64,000 nt of DNA, taken from assembly GCF_025566965.1 (NCBI RefSeq), contig NZ_JAOQJL010000006.1, forward strand, positions 73,917 to 137,916. The letters are read 5' to 3'. The translations under genes and the position numbers were made by a program. The DNA comes from Blautia_A ammoniilytica. Its GTDB lineage: Bacteria > Bacillota > Clostridia > Lachnospirales > Lachnospiraceae. Of the stretch, positions 30,845-40,069 are shown piece by piece. Below the pieces are notes generated by a model. The model saw only the letters and a program-made list of their open reading frames with translations, did no database searches and was not told the origin of the DNA. Within the stretch, counting starts at the first letter, position 1, and the number at the start of each line of letters is the position of its first letter.

Positions 30845-32443
30845 TTATAGACTTGCCCTGTATTTTGACGGTGAAATCCCGTATTCCTTCTTAAATACAT
30901 AACTGAAGTAATTTGGTTCCGTGTAGCCTACTTCTTCTGCGATCACATATGTTTTGTCCTCTGTAGTACGAAGCAATTCCACTGCATGCTCCAGTCTTAC
31001 TTTTGTCAGGTATGCCACAAAGCTTTGTCCCACTTCTTTCTTGAAAATGGTAGAAAAATATGCAGCACTTACATTCAGATGGCGGCACAGGGTATCCGCT
31101 GACAGATCGTTCTCCATGTAATGCTCATTAATATACGCCTTTGCCTGCTCCGTCAGCTTCATGGTGGAATCTGTCCTCTCATGACGGAGGGTATGCCGCA
31201 GATTGGTGCACACGTCCCGCAGCCAGTTCTCCAGCTCATCTATAGAAACGTGTTTATATAATTCCTGCCAGGGTACATCCATTTCCCCGAAAATCTGCCT
31301 TGTCTTAAGCTTGTAGGATCTTCCGATCTTCATAAGTTCCGTAATCAGCTCCATGAATATCAGCTGGTATTGATTTGGGGTAATGGAAAAACTGCGGATG
31401 CTGTCCATAAACTGCCGGATCGCCCCATCTGTCTCATCCCGGTTTCCCAGCTTTACTGCCCTCACCAGATTCTGAAAATCATATTCCAGAAATGATACCG
31501 CATCCTTGGGGCTTGGCTCTATATCATGAATGTACAGTACCCGGTTACCTCCCATAATGGTCCGGTATTCCATAGCACTTCTGGCTTCCTGATAAGAAGT
31601 GGTCAGATAATCCACATGGTCGCAGATCTGTCCCACTGCTGCAGTTACCGGCACTTTCAGCACACGATCCCCCATCTTACAGATCTGATCCAAATGATAC
31701 AGTACTTTCTCCATTTCATTTTTATCTTTCAACATAAAAATAATAATGATTTCGTCCAGATAACTGATACTGTAAAAATGCATCCGCTCATTCAGATAAT
31801 CCCTGGACATATCCTTCAGGGAAATACTTAGCAGCTGCTGGTTCTGCCCTGCCGTCTCTCCGGAGCCTGTATCGACATATAGCAGGGATACCACATAATA
31901 AGGTGCCCTGAAATCCATTTCATAGCTTTCCAGCATATTCTGCGCCCGCTCTCCGGTCACCTTTCCTTCCAGGATACCCATAACCAGCTGTTCCTGCATA
32001 GCTGGAAGGCTTTTCTGATAATATTCATATAGCCGGTTCATATTCCGATGTTCATTGATCTCATCATCCAGTTTCTGCCGAATCCTGGTCAGAACCTCTT
32101 CCATATCCTTTACACTGATGGGTTTCAGCAGATACTCCTCTGCCTCCAGATGCACAGCCTCTCTGGCAAATTCAAAATCATCAAATCCTGAATAAATGAC
32201 CACCTTGATATTACGATAATTCTCTTTCAGTTTCCTGCAAAGAGTCAGGCCATCCATGTAAGGCATTTTGATATCTGTCATCACCACATCAATATGCAGC
32301 TGCTCTGCCATTTCCAACGCTTCCTGGCCGTTTTCCGCAGTCCCTGCCAGGCAGAATCCCATAGCCTCCCAGTCAATCTTTTTCTTCATGGCACGAAGCA
32401 CATCCATCTCGTCATCTACCAGTAAAATCTTATATAAATCCAT
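30845..32443 (-). CDS. YesN-type response regulator with AraC DNA-binding domain
   Basis: A 532-residue regulator. The receiver domain has LVDDEMDVLRAMK and Asp57 in VVMTDIKMPY; LLKPISVKDM holds the conserved lysine. A central linker of about 300 residues leads to an AraC domain (about 430-532: ADTLCRHLNVSAAYFSTIFKK, IAEEVGYTEPNYFSYVFKKEYGISPSKYR). First gene of the sensor unit, placed directly after the mglC terminator, so it is probably regulated separately from the importer. The ribosome site is weak (GGATGAGAAATT). It should activate mglBAC, but target sites were not proven. Confidence 0.9.
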   Translation of the reverse strand: MDLYKILLVDDEMDVLRAMKKKIDWEAMGFCLAGTAENGQEALEMAEQLHIDVVMTDIKMPYMDGLTLCRKLKENYRNIKVVIYSGFDDFEFAREAVHLEAEEYLLKPISVKDMEEVLTRIRQKLDDEINEHRNMNRLYEYYQKSLPAMQEQLVMGILEGKVTGERAQNMLESYEMDFRAPYYVVSLLYVDTGSGETAGQNQQLLSISLKDMSRDYLNERMHFYSISYLDEIIIIFMLKDKNEMEKVLYHLDQICKMGDRVLKVPVTAAVGQICDHVDYLTTSYQEARSAMEYRTIMGGNRVLYIHDIEPSPKDAVSFLEYDFQNLVRAVKLGNRDETDGAIRQFMDSIRSFSITPNQYQLIFMELITELMKIGRSYKLKTRQIFGEMDVPWQELYKHVSIDELENWLRDVCTNLRHTLRHERTDSTMKLTEQAKAYINEHYMENDLSADTLCRHLNVSAAYFSTIFKKEVGQSFVAYLTKVRLEHAVELLRTTEDKTYVIAEEVGYTEPNYFSYVFKKEYGISPSKYRASL

Positions 32444-32498
32444 AATTTCTCATCCATCCGTCTTTTTCGTTTATCTAATACAACACTTTCTATTGTAT

Positions 32499-32535
32499 AA
32501 AAAATCCCCACTGAATACAAGGGTATCCAGTGGGG
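32499..32535 (-). terminator. Terminator of the mglBAC operon
   Basis: Minus-strand arms CCCCACTGGATAC (32523-32535) and GTATTCAGTGGGG (32506-32518), one mismatch, followed by ATTTTTT. Confidence 0.88.
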
Positions 32536-32574
32536 AAACGTAAGCTTCCAACCATTTTTTGGCTCTTACACTTA

Positions 32575-33567
32575 TTATTTTTTAACAATGTATTTTCTGA
32601 TATCCAGAGCGATTGCAACAACGATAACGATACCCTGTGCAATGTACTGCAGGTTCGGGTTCAGTCCCAGGAACTGCAGAGCAGATTTCAGAAGCTCGAA
32701 TACTGCAACACCGATGATAACACCGGAGATCTTACCGATACCACCGTTTACAGAGACACCACCGATTGTACAAGCTGCAATAGCCTCCAGCTCATATCCG
32801 TTACCCATCTGAGTAGAAGCACCACCGGATTTACCACCAAGAAGGAATCCTGCGATTGCATACATACAAGCTGCTGTTATGTAAATGATGATCTTGGTCT
32901 TCTTAACATTAACACCGGAAACCTCAGCTGCAACCTCATTACCACCAATTGCATACATGTATTTACCATGACGTGTATAGTTGAATACGAACCAGAAGAT
33001 TACTGCTGCAATGATCAGGTACAGGAACAGAAGCGGGAATACACCGCCGATCTTTCCCTGTGTAACAGCTGTATAATCTGCACGGTATCCACCGATGGGC
33101 ACGTTGTTTGTAACAACCTGCGCAATACCATAAACGATCATCTGCATACCCAAAGTACCGATGAATGCAGGTACACTTAAATAAGAAATAACAACACCAT
33201 TGATCAGACCAAATACTGCACAGAGCGCCATACAGATCAGAAGAACTACCCATACATTCAGCTGTGGGAAATCAGGCCATACTTTACCAGGTGCATCTGC
33301 TTTCTGAAGCATGATACCGGAAAGGCAGGCAGAAAGACCAACCATACGTCCTGCAGAAAGGTCTGTTCCTTTCGTGATCAGACATGCGCTGACTCCAAGT
33401 GCAATGATAACACGAGGTGCTGCGTTGATAGCAAGGTTCATAATGTTTCTGAAGCTTCTGAAGTTAGGCTCTGTAATACTTACATAAATTACCAGCAGCA
33501 TCAGAAGTACGATAATACCGTTATCCAACAAAACTTTTTTAAGATCAAACTTTTTTGTCTTATCCAT
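32575..33567 (-). CDS. mglC: Galactose/methylgalactoside-type ABC permease MglC
   Basis: A 330-residue permease with about 8-10 helices of the RbsC/MglC group. Motifs: GTDLSAGRMVGLSACLSG, NGVVISYLSVPAFIGTLG and KYMYAIGGNEVAAEVSGVNV. The N terminus (MDKTKKFDLKKVLLDN) and C terminus (RKYIVKK) are cytoplasmic. It lies 18 bp after mglA with GAAGGAGG upstream, and its operon ends in a clear terminator. Together with MglA and MglB it imports galactose, glucose or a related sugar; specificity is inferred from the binding protein. Confidence 0.9.
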   Translation of the reverse strand: MDKTKKFDLKKVLLDNGIIVLLMLLVIYVSITEPNFRSFRNIMNLAINAAPRVIIALGVSACLITKGTDLSAGRMVGLSACLSGIMLQKADAPGKVWPDFPQLNVWVVLLICMALCAVFGLINGVVISYLSVPAFIGTLGMQMIVYGIAQVVTNNVPIGGYRADYTAVTQGKIGGVFPLLFLYLIIAAVIFWFVFNYTRHGKYMYAIGGNEVAAEVSGVNVKKTKIIIYITAACMYAIAGFLLGGKSGGASTQMGNGYELEAIAACTIGGVSVNGGIGKISGVIIGVAVFELLKSALQFLGLNPNLQYIAQGIVIVVAIALDIRKYIVKK

Positions 33568-33585
33568 TTTATTATCCTCCTTCGC

Positions 33586-35091
33586 TTAGAACTGTGTTGC
33601 GAAATACATGATGTTTTCCTGAGTTGCCTCATCACCGGAAACCTCTCCGGTAATCTTACCGTTACACATTACCATGATACGGTTGGATACACCGATCAGC
33701 TCAGGCATCTCAGAGGAGATCATAATAATTCCTTTTCCCTGCTTTGCAAGACTGATCATAATCTGATAGATCTCATATTTTGCTCCTACATCGATTCCTC
33801 GGGTAGGCTCATCCATAATCAGTACATCCGGGTTATTTGCCAGCCATCTGGAAATAATAACCTTCTGCTGATTACCACCTGACAGAGACTGGATCAATGT
33901 CTTGCTGCTTGGTGTTTTGATACTTAATTTTCCAATATTATCCTGAACCAGCTTTTCAATCTTTCCGTTGTTCAGCTTCACGCCGCCCTCTACATAATGG
34001 TCAAGGGATGCAATCGAAATATTATCTGCAATAGACAGGCATCCAAGAATACCACTTCCACGACGGTCCTCTGTGATCATGCCGATACCATTGCGGATGG
34101 CATCTTTCGGGCTCTTGATATTCAGTGGCTTTCCATTCAGCTTTACTTCGCCGCTGGTAGTATGGCGGATACCAAAAATGGCCTCCATCAGCTCTGTACG
34201 CTGTGCTCCAACCAGACCGCCGAATCCAAGGATCTCACCTCTTCTCAGCTTAAAGGAACAGTTCTTGAAAGAATTGCTATGAATGCTGGTAAAATTGTCT
34301 ACTTCAAGAAGTACATCTCCCGGTGTGTTATCAAGGGGAGGATAAATATTTGTAAGCTCACGGCCTACCATGTTTTTAACAATATCATCATCACTGATGT
34401 TTTTCATTTCCCATGTACCAACATAAGTACCGTCTCGCATGATGGTAATATCATCAGAGATCTTACGAAGCTCTGCCATCTTATGGGAAATAAATACAAA
34501 GGACACGCCTCTGTCACGTAAATCACGTACAATACGGAAAAGAGCTTCTACCTCATTATCTGTCAGAGATGAGGTGGGCTCATCAAGAATGATCAATTTT
34601 GCCTCCTGTGAAACTGCCTTGGCAATCTCAACAGACTGCATCTGTGAAATGGATAAATTCCCAAGTCTTTTCTTTGGGTCAAAAGGCATCTTAACATTAT
34701 CAAGCCATTTCTTTGCCTCTTCATTCATTGTTTTGTGGTCGATCACCTGAAGTGGTCCCACTTTCTTAGTCGGAAAACGGCCAAGATACATATTCTCAGC
34801 GATCGTCCGCTCCGGAACAGGCTGCAGCTCCTGATGAACCATTGCCAGTCCGTTATGTAATGCTTCATCCGGATTGTTAATGTCGACCTTCTTACCGTCT
34901 ACATAAACTTCTCCTTCATCCATATGGTAGATACCAAACAGGCATTTCATCAGTGTAGACTTACCTGCGCCGTTCTCTCCCATAAGGGCGTGGACGGTTC
35001 CCGGCCGAACCTTAAGATTTATCTTGTCCAGCGCTTTGACACCCGGGAAGCTTTTGCTTACACCGCGCATCTCCAATCTATATTCTGCCAT
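33586..35091 (-). CDS. mglA: Galactose/methylgalactoside-type ABC twin ATPase MglA
   Basis: A 501-residue ATPase. Domain 1: GENGAGKST, LSISQMQSVEIAKAV, LIILDEPTSSLTDNE, FISHKMAEL. Domain 2: GLVGAQRTE loop, LSGGNQQKVIISRW and VLIMDEPTRGIDVG. The start at 35091 was chosen because AAAGGAGAGAGTGGG precedes it; the frame is open a little further upstream. It is separated from mglB by an attenuating terminator (35203-35236), giving more binding protein than ATPase. The paralogue of the RbsA-like ATPase at 17653, it has all catalytic residues intact. Confidence 0.92.
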   Translation of the reverse strand: MAEYRLEMRGVSKSFPGVKALDKINLKVRPGTVHALMGENGAGKSTLMKCLFGIYHMDEGEVYVDGKKVDINNPDEALHNGLAMVHQELQPVPERTIAENMYLGRFPTKKVGPLQVIDHKTMNEEAKKWLDNVKMPFDPKKRLGNLSISQMQSVEIAKAVSQEAKLIILDEPTSSLTDNEVEALFRIVRDLRDRGVSFVFISHKMAELRKISDDITIMRDGTYVGTWEMKNISDDDIVKNMVGRELTNIYPPLDNTPGDVLLEVDNFTSIHSNSFKNCSFKLRRGEILGFGGLVGAQRTELMEAIFGIRHTTSGEVKLNGKPLNIKSPKDAIRNGIGMITEDRRGSGILGCLSIADNISIASLDHYVEGGVKLNNGKIEKLVQDNIGKLSIKTPSSKTLIQSLSGGNQQKVIISRWLANNPDVLIMDEPTRGIDVGAKYEIYQIMISLAKQGKGIIMISSEMPELIGVSNRIMVMCNGKITGEVSGDEATQENIMYFATQF

Positions 35092-35202
35092 CCCACTCTC
35101 TCCTTTCCTGGATATTGGCCGAACAGCCATTGTAATCGTAATCCCTGTTGTAACTGTTCAGTATTTCTGGCATATTACCTACTGAATCGTCACATCCTGT
35201 TC

Positions 35203-35236
35203 ATAAAATCGGGTGTGTCCTTCAGACACACCCGAA
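35203..35236 (-). terminator. Attenuating terminator between mglB and mglA
   Basis: Minus-strand arms TCGGGTGTGTC and GACACACCCGA, 5-nt loop, followed by TTTTAT. Confidence 0.88.
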
Positions 35237-35267
35237 ATGTTCAGTCAACTGTCAATGCGAATCTGAA

Positions 35268-36419
35268 TTATTTGATTTTGTCAAGAATTTCCTGTGCGTT
35301 GTCAGCTGTAACTTTTACATAGTCAACCATGTTTACAGGATCAACTTCCTCGCCTTTGAGGAATTTAACTGCAAGGTTAGCAGCACCCTGAGCCTGGCTG
35401 AAGTAATCGTTGAATACTGTACCTGTGAAGTTGCCATCAACGATATTCTGAACAGCATCTGTAAGAGCATCAACACCTACAAGGTAGATATCCTTGCCAA
35501 CTGTTCTGCCAGCTGCCTGGATAGCCTGAAGAGCACCAAGAGCCATAGCATCGTTGTTGCAGAATACAACTTCTACATCATCGCCGTACTGTGTAAGAGC
35601 ATCCTGTACGATCTGCTGTCCTTTAGCCTGATCCCAGTCACCTCTCTGAAGAAGAAGCTCATCAACTTCTACACCAGCATCTGTAAGAGCTTTGATGGAG
35701 TACTCTGTTCTGTACTGAGCATCGATGTTCTCCGGATCACCCTGAACCATGATATAGGAAACTTTGCCGTCGCCATTGATATCACCTTTGTTCTCTGTCT
35801 CAAGGATTTCTTCGCCCTGGAATGTACCGGACTGTCTAGCATCTGCACCGATGTATGTAGCTTTCAGTCCATCAGAAGCCCATCTGTCAGACTCTGTCTC
35901 ATCTGGCTGACGGTTGATATATACTACAGGGATACCTGCTTCGTTGCACATATCTGTTACCTGAGGAGCGGAAGAAGACTGAACAAGGTTCAGGATCATA
36001 ACATCAACCTGATCTGTGATGAAGTTGTTGATCTGGTTGGTCTGCTCTGCCTGGTCATTCTTACCATCCTGTACGATTACATTGTCAGGATTAAATCCAA
36101 GATCCTCGGTAAGATAACGAACTAACTCTGTACGATACAGTGTCATGAAGTTATCTGTAAACTGATAAATACTGATACCGATCTTTGCGTTCTCTACATC
36201 AACGCCTTCCATATCTGGTTTTGCAAGAACATCACTTGCTGCCTCTGCTGTATCATCTGCAGCTTCTTCTGCATCAGCATCCTCAGCCTCTGCATTTTCC
36301 TCTGTTGCTGCCTCATCTGTAGTTTCCTCAGCTGCGTCCTCTGCAAATACAGCTGTTGATCCGATCATTGTTACTCCCATTGCTACACAAAGTAAGCTGG
36401 CAAGTACTTTTCTCTTCAT
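35268..36419 (-). CDS. mglB: Galactose-type sugar-binding protein MglB with acidic N-terminal linker
   Basis: A 383-residue binding protein of the MglB family: KIGISIYQFTDNFMTLYRTEL, MILNLVQSSSAPQ, VVYINRQP, YIGADARQSGTFQG, a calcium-loop-like DINGDGKVS, and VVFCNNDAMALGALQAI. The signal peptide ends TAVFA with no lipobox cysteine. It is followed by about 45 residues rich in Glu, Asp, Ala and Thr before the folded domain. That linker has the character of a spacer or wall-associated segment. ATG 36419 has AAAAGGAGGACG in front. First gene of mglBAC; a palindrome lies in its leader at 36441-36454. Confidence 0.9.
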   Translation of the reverse strand: MKRKVLASLLCVAMGVTMIGSTAVFAEDAAEETTDEAATEENAEAEDADAEEAADDTAEAASDVLAKPDMEGVDVENAKIGISIYQFTDNFMTLYRTELVRYLTEDLGFNPDNVIVQDGKNDQAEQTNQINNFITDQVDVMILNLVQSSSAPQVTDMCNEAGIPVVYINRQPDETESDRWASDGLKATYIGADARQSGTFQGEEILETENKGDINGDGKVSYIMVQGDPENIDAQYRTEYSIKALTDAGVEVDELLLQRGDWDQAKGQQIVQDALTQYGDDVEVVFCNNDAMALGALQAIQAAGRTVGKDIYLVGVDALTDAVQNIVDGNFTGTVFNDYFSQAQGAANLAVKFLKGEEVDPVNMVDYVKVTADNAQEILDKIK

Positions 36420-36440
36420 TGAAAACGTCCTCCTTTTATT

Positions 36441-36454
36441 GCGGTTCGTACCGC
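36441..36454. repeat. Short palindrome in the mglB leader
   Basis: GCGGT-TCGT-ACCGC, between the likely promoter and the ribosome site of mglB. It could be an operator or a leader hairpin. Confidence 0.35.
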
Positions 36455-36640
36455 TCTTGATGTTTTATATTTTAGCAATCCTTGTTTAGGAAATAAATAT
36501 AATATTTTTTTGTCTATCTATAAATTTCTTAACGTATTTAATCGTTTTTAACAGTTTTTGGTGTTCATTTTTATGCACTTTTACCATTACCCATTAGGTT
36601 TTTCTTATTTATCAAAAGAAATCTATAATTTTTTGTTTTC

Positions 36641-36669
36641 TTGCCCGTCAAAAGATTTTGCGATATAAT
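36641..36669 (+). promoter_or_regulatory. Sigma-A promoter of the DUF4317-HAD pair
   Basis: TTGCCC (36641-36646), 17-bp spacer, perfect TATAAT (36664-36669) on the plus strand, 22 bp upstream of the start codon. Confidence 0.8.
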
Positions 36670-36691
36670 GAGCAAACGAGGAGGATCAACC

Positions 36692-37864
36692 ATGAACAAA
36701 AAAGAAATTTCCGAGATCAAAAAACAGTTTTCACCAGCCAATTGTTCCATTACAAGGATCTGCGGCTGTTATGTGGATGGTGACAAGAATAAGAAAACAG
36801 AATTAAAAGAAGCCTTTCTCTCCCTTTCCGAGGAAGAAATGTTCAAATATTTTGAGATTTTCAAGAAAACCCTATCCGGTACCCTTGGTAAAAACCTGCT
36901 GAACATGGAATTTCCAACGAATCAGGAAGCAGATGGAGGAACCCAGGAATTTCTTATGCGTCTTAGAGCCAGCCGTCTCACCGACGATGAACTGATCCAG
37001 CAGTTCTATGACCGGATCATTGAGAATTACGATTATCCGGAGAATTATTACATTATCCTTGTCCATGCAGTATATGATATTCCAGGCAAATCTTCTGACG
37101 GTCTTGACATGTTTGATGCATCTGACGAGATCTATGAGCATCTTCTTTGCAGCATCTGCCCGGTTAAGCTTTCTAAGGCAGGACTTTGTTATAATGCAGA
37201 GACAAATCTGATTGAAGACCGTATCCGCGACTGGATCGTGGAAATGCCGGAGTCCGGTTTCCTTTTCCCTGTATTTAATGACCGGAGCACAGACATCCAC
37301 GGACTTTTATACTATTCCAAAAATGCAGAAGCACTTCATGATCTGTTTATTGATCAGGTTCTGGGCTGTACAGCTCCCATGTCTGCTGGTGGACAGCGGG
37401 ATTCCTTTAACATGCTTGTAGAAGAAACCCTTGGAGATGACTGTGACTACAATACAGTGATCAGTATCCATGAGAAGCTGAATGAACTGATTGAAGCACA
37501 GAAAGATGAGCCTGAACCGGTAGCGCTCACAAAACCGGAAGTGAAGAGACTTCTTGAGGACTGTGGCGTGGCAGAAGAAAAGCTGGATACCTTTGACCAG
37601 CAGTATGAACTTGTGGCAGGAGATCAGCCTTCCCTGATGGCCTCCAATATTGCCAGCCCCCGTAAATTTGAAGTCAAAACACCGGATGTAGTAGTGAAGA
37701 TCGATCCTGAGCGTGCAGAATTGATCGAGACCAAAGTAATTGACGGTCGAAAATGTCTGGTGATCCCTATGGAAGGTGAGATCGAAGTTAATGGCATCTG
37801 CGTACACATGGGCAATCTTTCTGAAGACACAGAATATCCGGATAATGAGGTAGACGATGAATAG
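36692..37864 (+). CDS. DUF4317 family protein
   Basis: A 390-residue soluble protein starting MNKKEISEIKKQFSPANCSI, which I recognise as DUF4317, a family found mainly in Clostridia. Further features: SITRICGCYVDGDKNKK, YIILVHAVYDIPGKSSDG and FLFPVFNDRSTDIHGLLYY. The acidic C-terminal part is a separate region ending NEVDDE. No membrane segment and no catalytic motif is evident. The start is set by GAGGAGGATCAACC before ATG 36692. It overlaps the following HAD phosphatase gene by 8 bp, so they are co-expressed. Function unknown. Confidence 0.82.
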   Translation: MNKKEISEIKKQFSPANCSITRICGCYVDGDKNKKTELKEAFLSLSEEEMFKYFEIFKKTLSGTLGKNLLNMEFPTNQEADGGTQEFLMRLRASRLTDDELIQQFYDRIIENYDYPENYYIILVHAVYDIPGKSSDGLDMFDASDEIYEHLLCSICPVKLSKAGLCYNAETNLIEDRIRDWIVEMPESGFLFPVFNDRSTDIHGLLYYSKNAEALHDLFIDQVLGCTAPMSAGGQRDSFNMLVEETLGDDCDYNTVISIHEKLNELIEAQKDEPEPVALTKPEVKRLLEDCGVAEEKLDTFDQQYELVAGDQPSLMASNIASPRKFEVKTPDVVVKIDPERAELIETKVIDGRKCLVIPMEGEIEVNGICVHMGNLSEDTEYPDNEVDDE

Positions 37865-38651
37865 AAAAATCCTGTTTTTTGATATTGACGGCACTCTCGT
37901 CACAGCACCGCCCTGTACCATTCCCGAAAGCACTGCCCAGGCCATTACCCAAGCCAGAAAGAATGGCCATCTGTGCTTTATCAATACTGGCCGCACCCGT
38001 GTGATCATCCCTAAAGATCTGCTGACTCTTGGCTTTGACGGTTATGTATGTGGCTGCGGCACTCAAATCTACATGAATGGCCAGCTGCTTTTCTCTAAAT
38101 CCATCCCCCATGACCAGTGCGTGGATATTGTAAAAAAGCTGCGTCAATTCCATATCCCCACGTATTTTGAGCGGTGTGATGCAATTTTATATGATGGTGA
38201 GCCACATCATCATCCTGTTTTCCCTATGATCCGGAAAATGGCACCTACGGAGAACATAGCTGAATACACAGGAGAAAAAGCTGCCACTTATACCTTCGAC
38301 AAATATCTGGTATCCATTGGGCCAGACTCTGACCGGGCAGGCTTTGAAAAATATGCCCAGGAAAATGACATGATCTGTTTTGATCATGGGCATGATGTAT
38401 GGGAAGTTACTCTTGCCAAATATACGAAAGCTACCGGCATCCAGTTCCTGCTGGATCATCTTGGCATGTCCCTGGAAGACAGCTTTGCTTTTGGTGACAG
38501 CACCAATGACCTGGCTATGTTGAAATATGCAGGCACCAGCATTGCCATGGGCAACTCCATGCCTGAGATTTTTCCTTTTTGTACTTACCGCACCACAGGT
38601 ATTACAGACAATGGGATCTGGAATGCAATGAAGCACTTCCAGCTGATTTGA
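37857..38651 (+). CDS. Cof-type HAD-IIB family phosphatase
   Basis: A 264-residue haloacid-dehalogenase-type hydrolase. Motif I is ILFFDIDGTLV (Asp9, Asp11), motif II is within CFINTGRTR, and motif IV is AFGDSTNDLAML. A C2-type cap occupies the middle third. Family members dephosphorylate sugar phosphates, flavin or pyridoxal phosphates. The ATG overlaps the last codons of the DUF4317 gene. A bidirectional terminator follows 18 bp after the stop. Exact substrate cannot be predicted. Confidence 0.9.
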   Translation: MNRKILFFDIDGTLVTAPPCTIPESTAQAITQARKNGHLCFINTGRTRVIIPKDLLTLGFDGYVCGCGTQIYMNGQLLFSKSIPHDQCVDIVKKLRQFHIPTYFERCDAILYDGEPHHHPVFPMIRKMAPTENIAEYTGEKAATYTFDKYLVSIGPDSDRAGFEKYAQENDMICFDHGHDVWEVTLAKYTKATGIQFLLDHLGMSLEDSFAFGDSTNDLAMLKYAGTSIAMGNSMPEIFPFCTYRTTGITDNGIWNAMKHFQLI

Positions 38652-38665
38652 AAATAAATTGCTCA

Positions 38666-38716
38666 TATTAAAAAATGGGTACGCAGCACTGGTCTGTGCC
38701 ACGTACCCATTTTTTA
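38666..38716. terminator. Bidirectional terminator between the HAD and PrsA-like genes
   Basis: Arms AAAAAATGGGTACG (38670-38683) and CGTACCCATTTTTT (38702-38715) serve the plus-strand HAD gene and the minus-strand lipoprotein gene. Confidence 0.88.
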
Positions 38717-38732
38717 TGGATTGATATGTCTA

Positions 38733-40022
38733 TCATTCTTCTGTATCGTCTGCAGCTTCTTCTGTTGGTGTTACCTCAGTCTCCTCTGCGGCCTCTTCTG
38801 TAGGTGTTACCTCGGTCTCCTCTGCGGCTTCTTCTGTAGGTGTTACCTCGGCCTCATCTGCTGCCTCTTCTGTAGGTGTTACCTCGGTCTCCTCTGCGGC
38901 TTCTTCTGTAGGTGTTACCTCGGCCTCATCTGCTGTCTCTTCTGTGCTGTCACCTGCTGCATCTGATGTGGTAGCTTTGATGGTGAAAGTATGATTATCT
39001 GAGAATGTAAGAGTCTTAAGAACCTTCTCATCCTCTGTGACCTTCGCATCATCCAGCCACTTCTCGGTTGTTTCGGAATAATATTTATTCTCTTTTGTAG
39101 TGGTTACGGATTTAACCTTGGAAGCAGTAGCATCCTCATCCTTCTCTGAATCCAGTCTGAGGATATAAGCAGCTGTATCTGTCTCTACAAGAGAGTCATA
39201 AACTTCACCCTCTTTCAGGGTACGAAGTGCAGTGAGCACTTCATCCGGATATGCAGTAGACTGGAAATCCTCATCATCAGATTCTTTGGTAGTAAATGTG
39301 CCATTTAATGCGGTATAGCTGTCATCTACCCCCTTAGCGATCTCTTTCATATCTGCTGTCGGATCCTCTTTCACCTTATCAAGGATCTCCTGAGCCTGCT
39401 CTTTCCTCTTGGCAATATCGTCATCTGTCAGATCATCTCCGGACAATGAAATATTAACATAGGTAAAGGCTGACTGCTGTGCATCATCCTCAGAAACCTC
39501 AATATTGCCTTCTTTCTTGATAGGATCCTGCATCTTCTTCTGATAAGTCTCAAGCTCAAGCAAAGTCTTCACCTGGTCCTCTGTAACAGAAAGCTCCTTG
39601 ATCGTATCCTCATCATTATCCTTCATAAAGGCTGCTGCTGCGTCTTCAATGGCTTTCTGCTCATCCTCTGTGATCTCCACATTGTAATCTGCAGCCTTCT
39701 CTTTCATTACGTACAGAATCTCTACCTGCTTCAGGGCACTCTTTACAGCGCTCTCTCCATAAGTCTCTCCTGTATCCTCATCTGCCACACCACTCCAGAT
39801 ATTGGAAGCACTGCCACCCATAAACTGCTGATACATAGCAATTGTCTGTGCCTGCTGCTCTCTTGCAAAAAGACTTAATACACCCATCGGCACGTCTGTA
39901 CCATCTACAGTAGCAACTGTCTTTGTTCCATCTACTTTTTTCTCACCGCAGCCTGTAAACATCCCTGCTGCCAGCACTCCGACCAGGGCTGCGATGGTTG
40001 TTCTTTTCAATAAATCCTTCAT
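38733..40022 (-). CDS. PrsA/SurA-like foldase lipoprotein with tandem-repeat tail
   Basis: A 429-residue lipoprotein: MKDLLKRTTIAALVGVLAAG then a lipobox ending at Cys25. A SurA_N-like helical region (about 40-190) is followed by a parvulin-like domain (about 195-310; FTYVNISLSGDD, ALNGTFTTKES, LKEGEVYDSLVETDTAAYIL) and a C-terminal tail of about five 12-residue repeats of the EETEVTPTEEAA type. PrsA-type proteins help secreted proteins fold outside the membrane. The start is set by GGAGGAAGAT at 40022. It has its own promoter (40070-40098). The tail repeats are 36-bp units on DNA, so their number may vary between strains. Confidence 0.82.
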   Translation of the reverse strand: MKDLLKRTTIAALVGVLAAGMFTGCGEKKVDGTKTVATVDGTDVPMGVLSLFAREQQAQTIAMYQQFMGGSASNIWSGVADEDTGETYGESAVKSALKQVEILYVMKEKAADYNVEITEDEQKAIEDAAAAFMKDNDEDTIKELSVTEDQVKTLLELETYQKKMQDPIKKEGNIEVSEDDAQQSAFTYVNISLSGDDLTDDDIAKRKEQAQEILDKVKEDPTADMKEIAKGVDDSYTALNGTFTTKESDDEDFQSTAYPDEVLTALRTLKEGEVYDSLVETDTAAYILRLDSEKDEDATASKVKSVTTTKENKYYSETTEKWLDDAKVTEDEKVLKTLTFSDNHTFTIKATTSDAAGDSTEETADEAEVTPTEEAAEETEVTPTEEAADEAEVTPTEEAAEETEVTPTEEAAEETEVTPTEEAADDTEE

Positions 40023-40069
40023 ATCTTCCTCCAATCTGACGCACCTGTATCACAGGTTACACTTTTTAT

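Noticed and set aside
38721..38966. 81-codon Cys/Phe-rich plus-strand frame opposite the PrsA-like tail
   Set aside because: It is the mirror of the Glu/Thr repeat on the coding strand and has no ribosome site.
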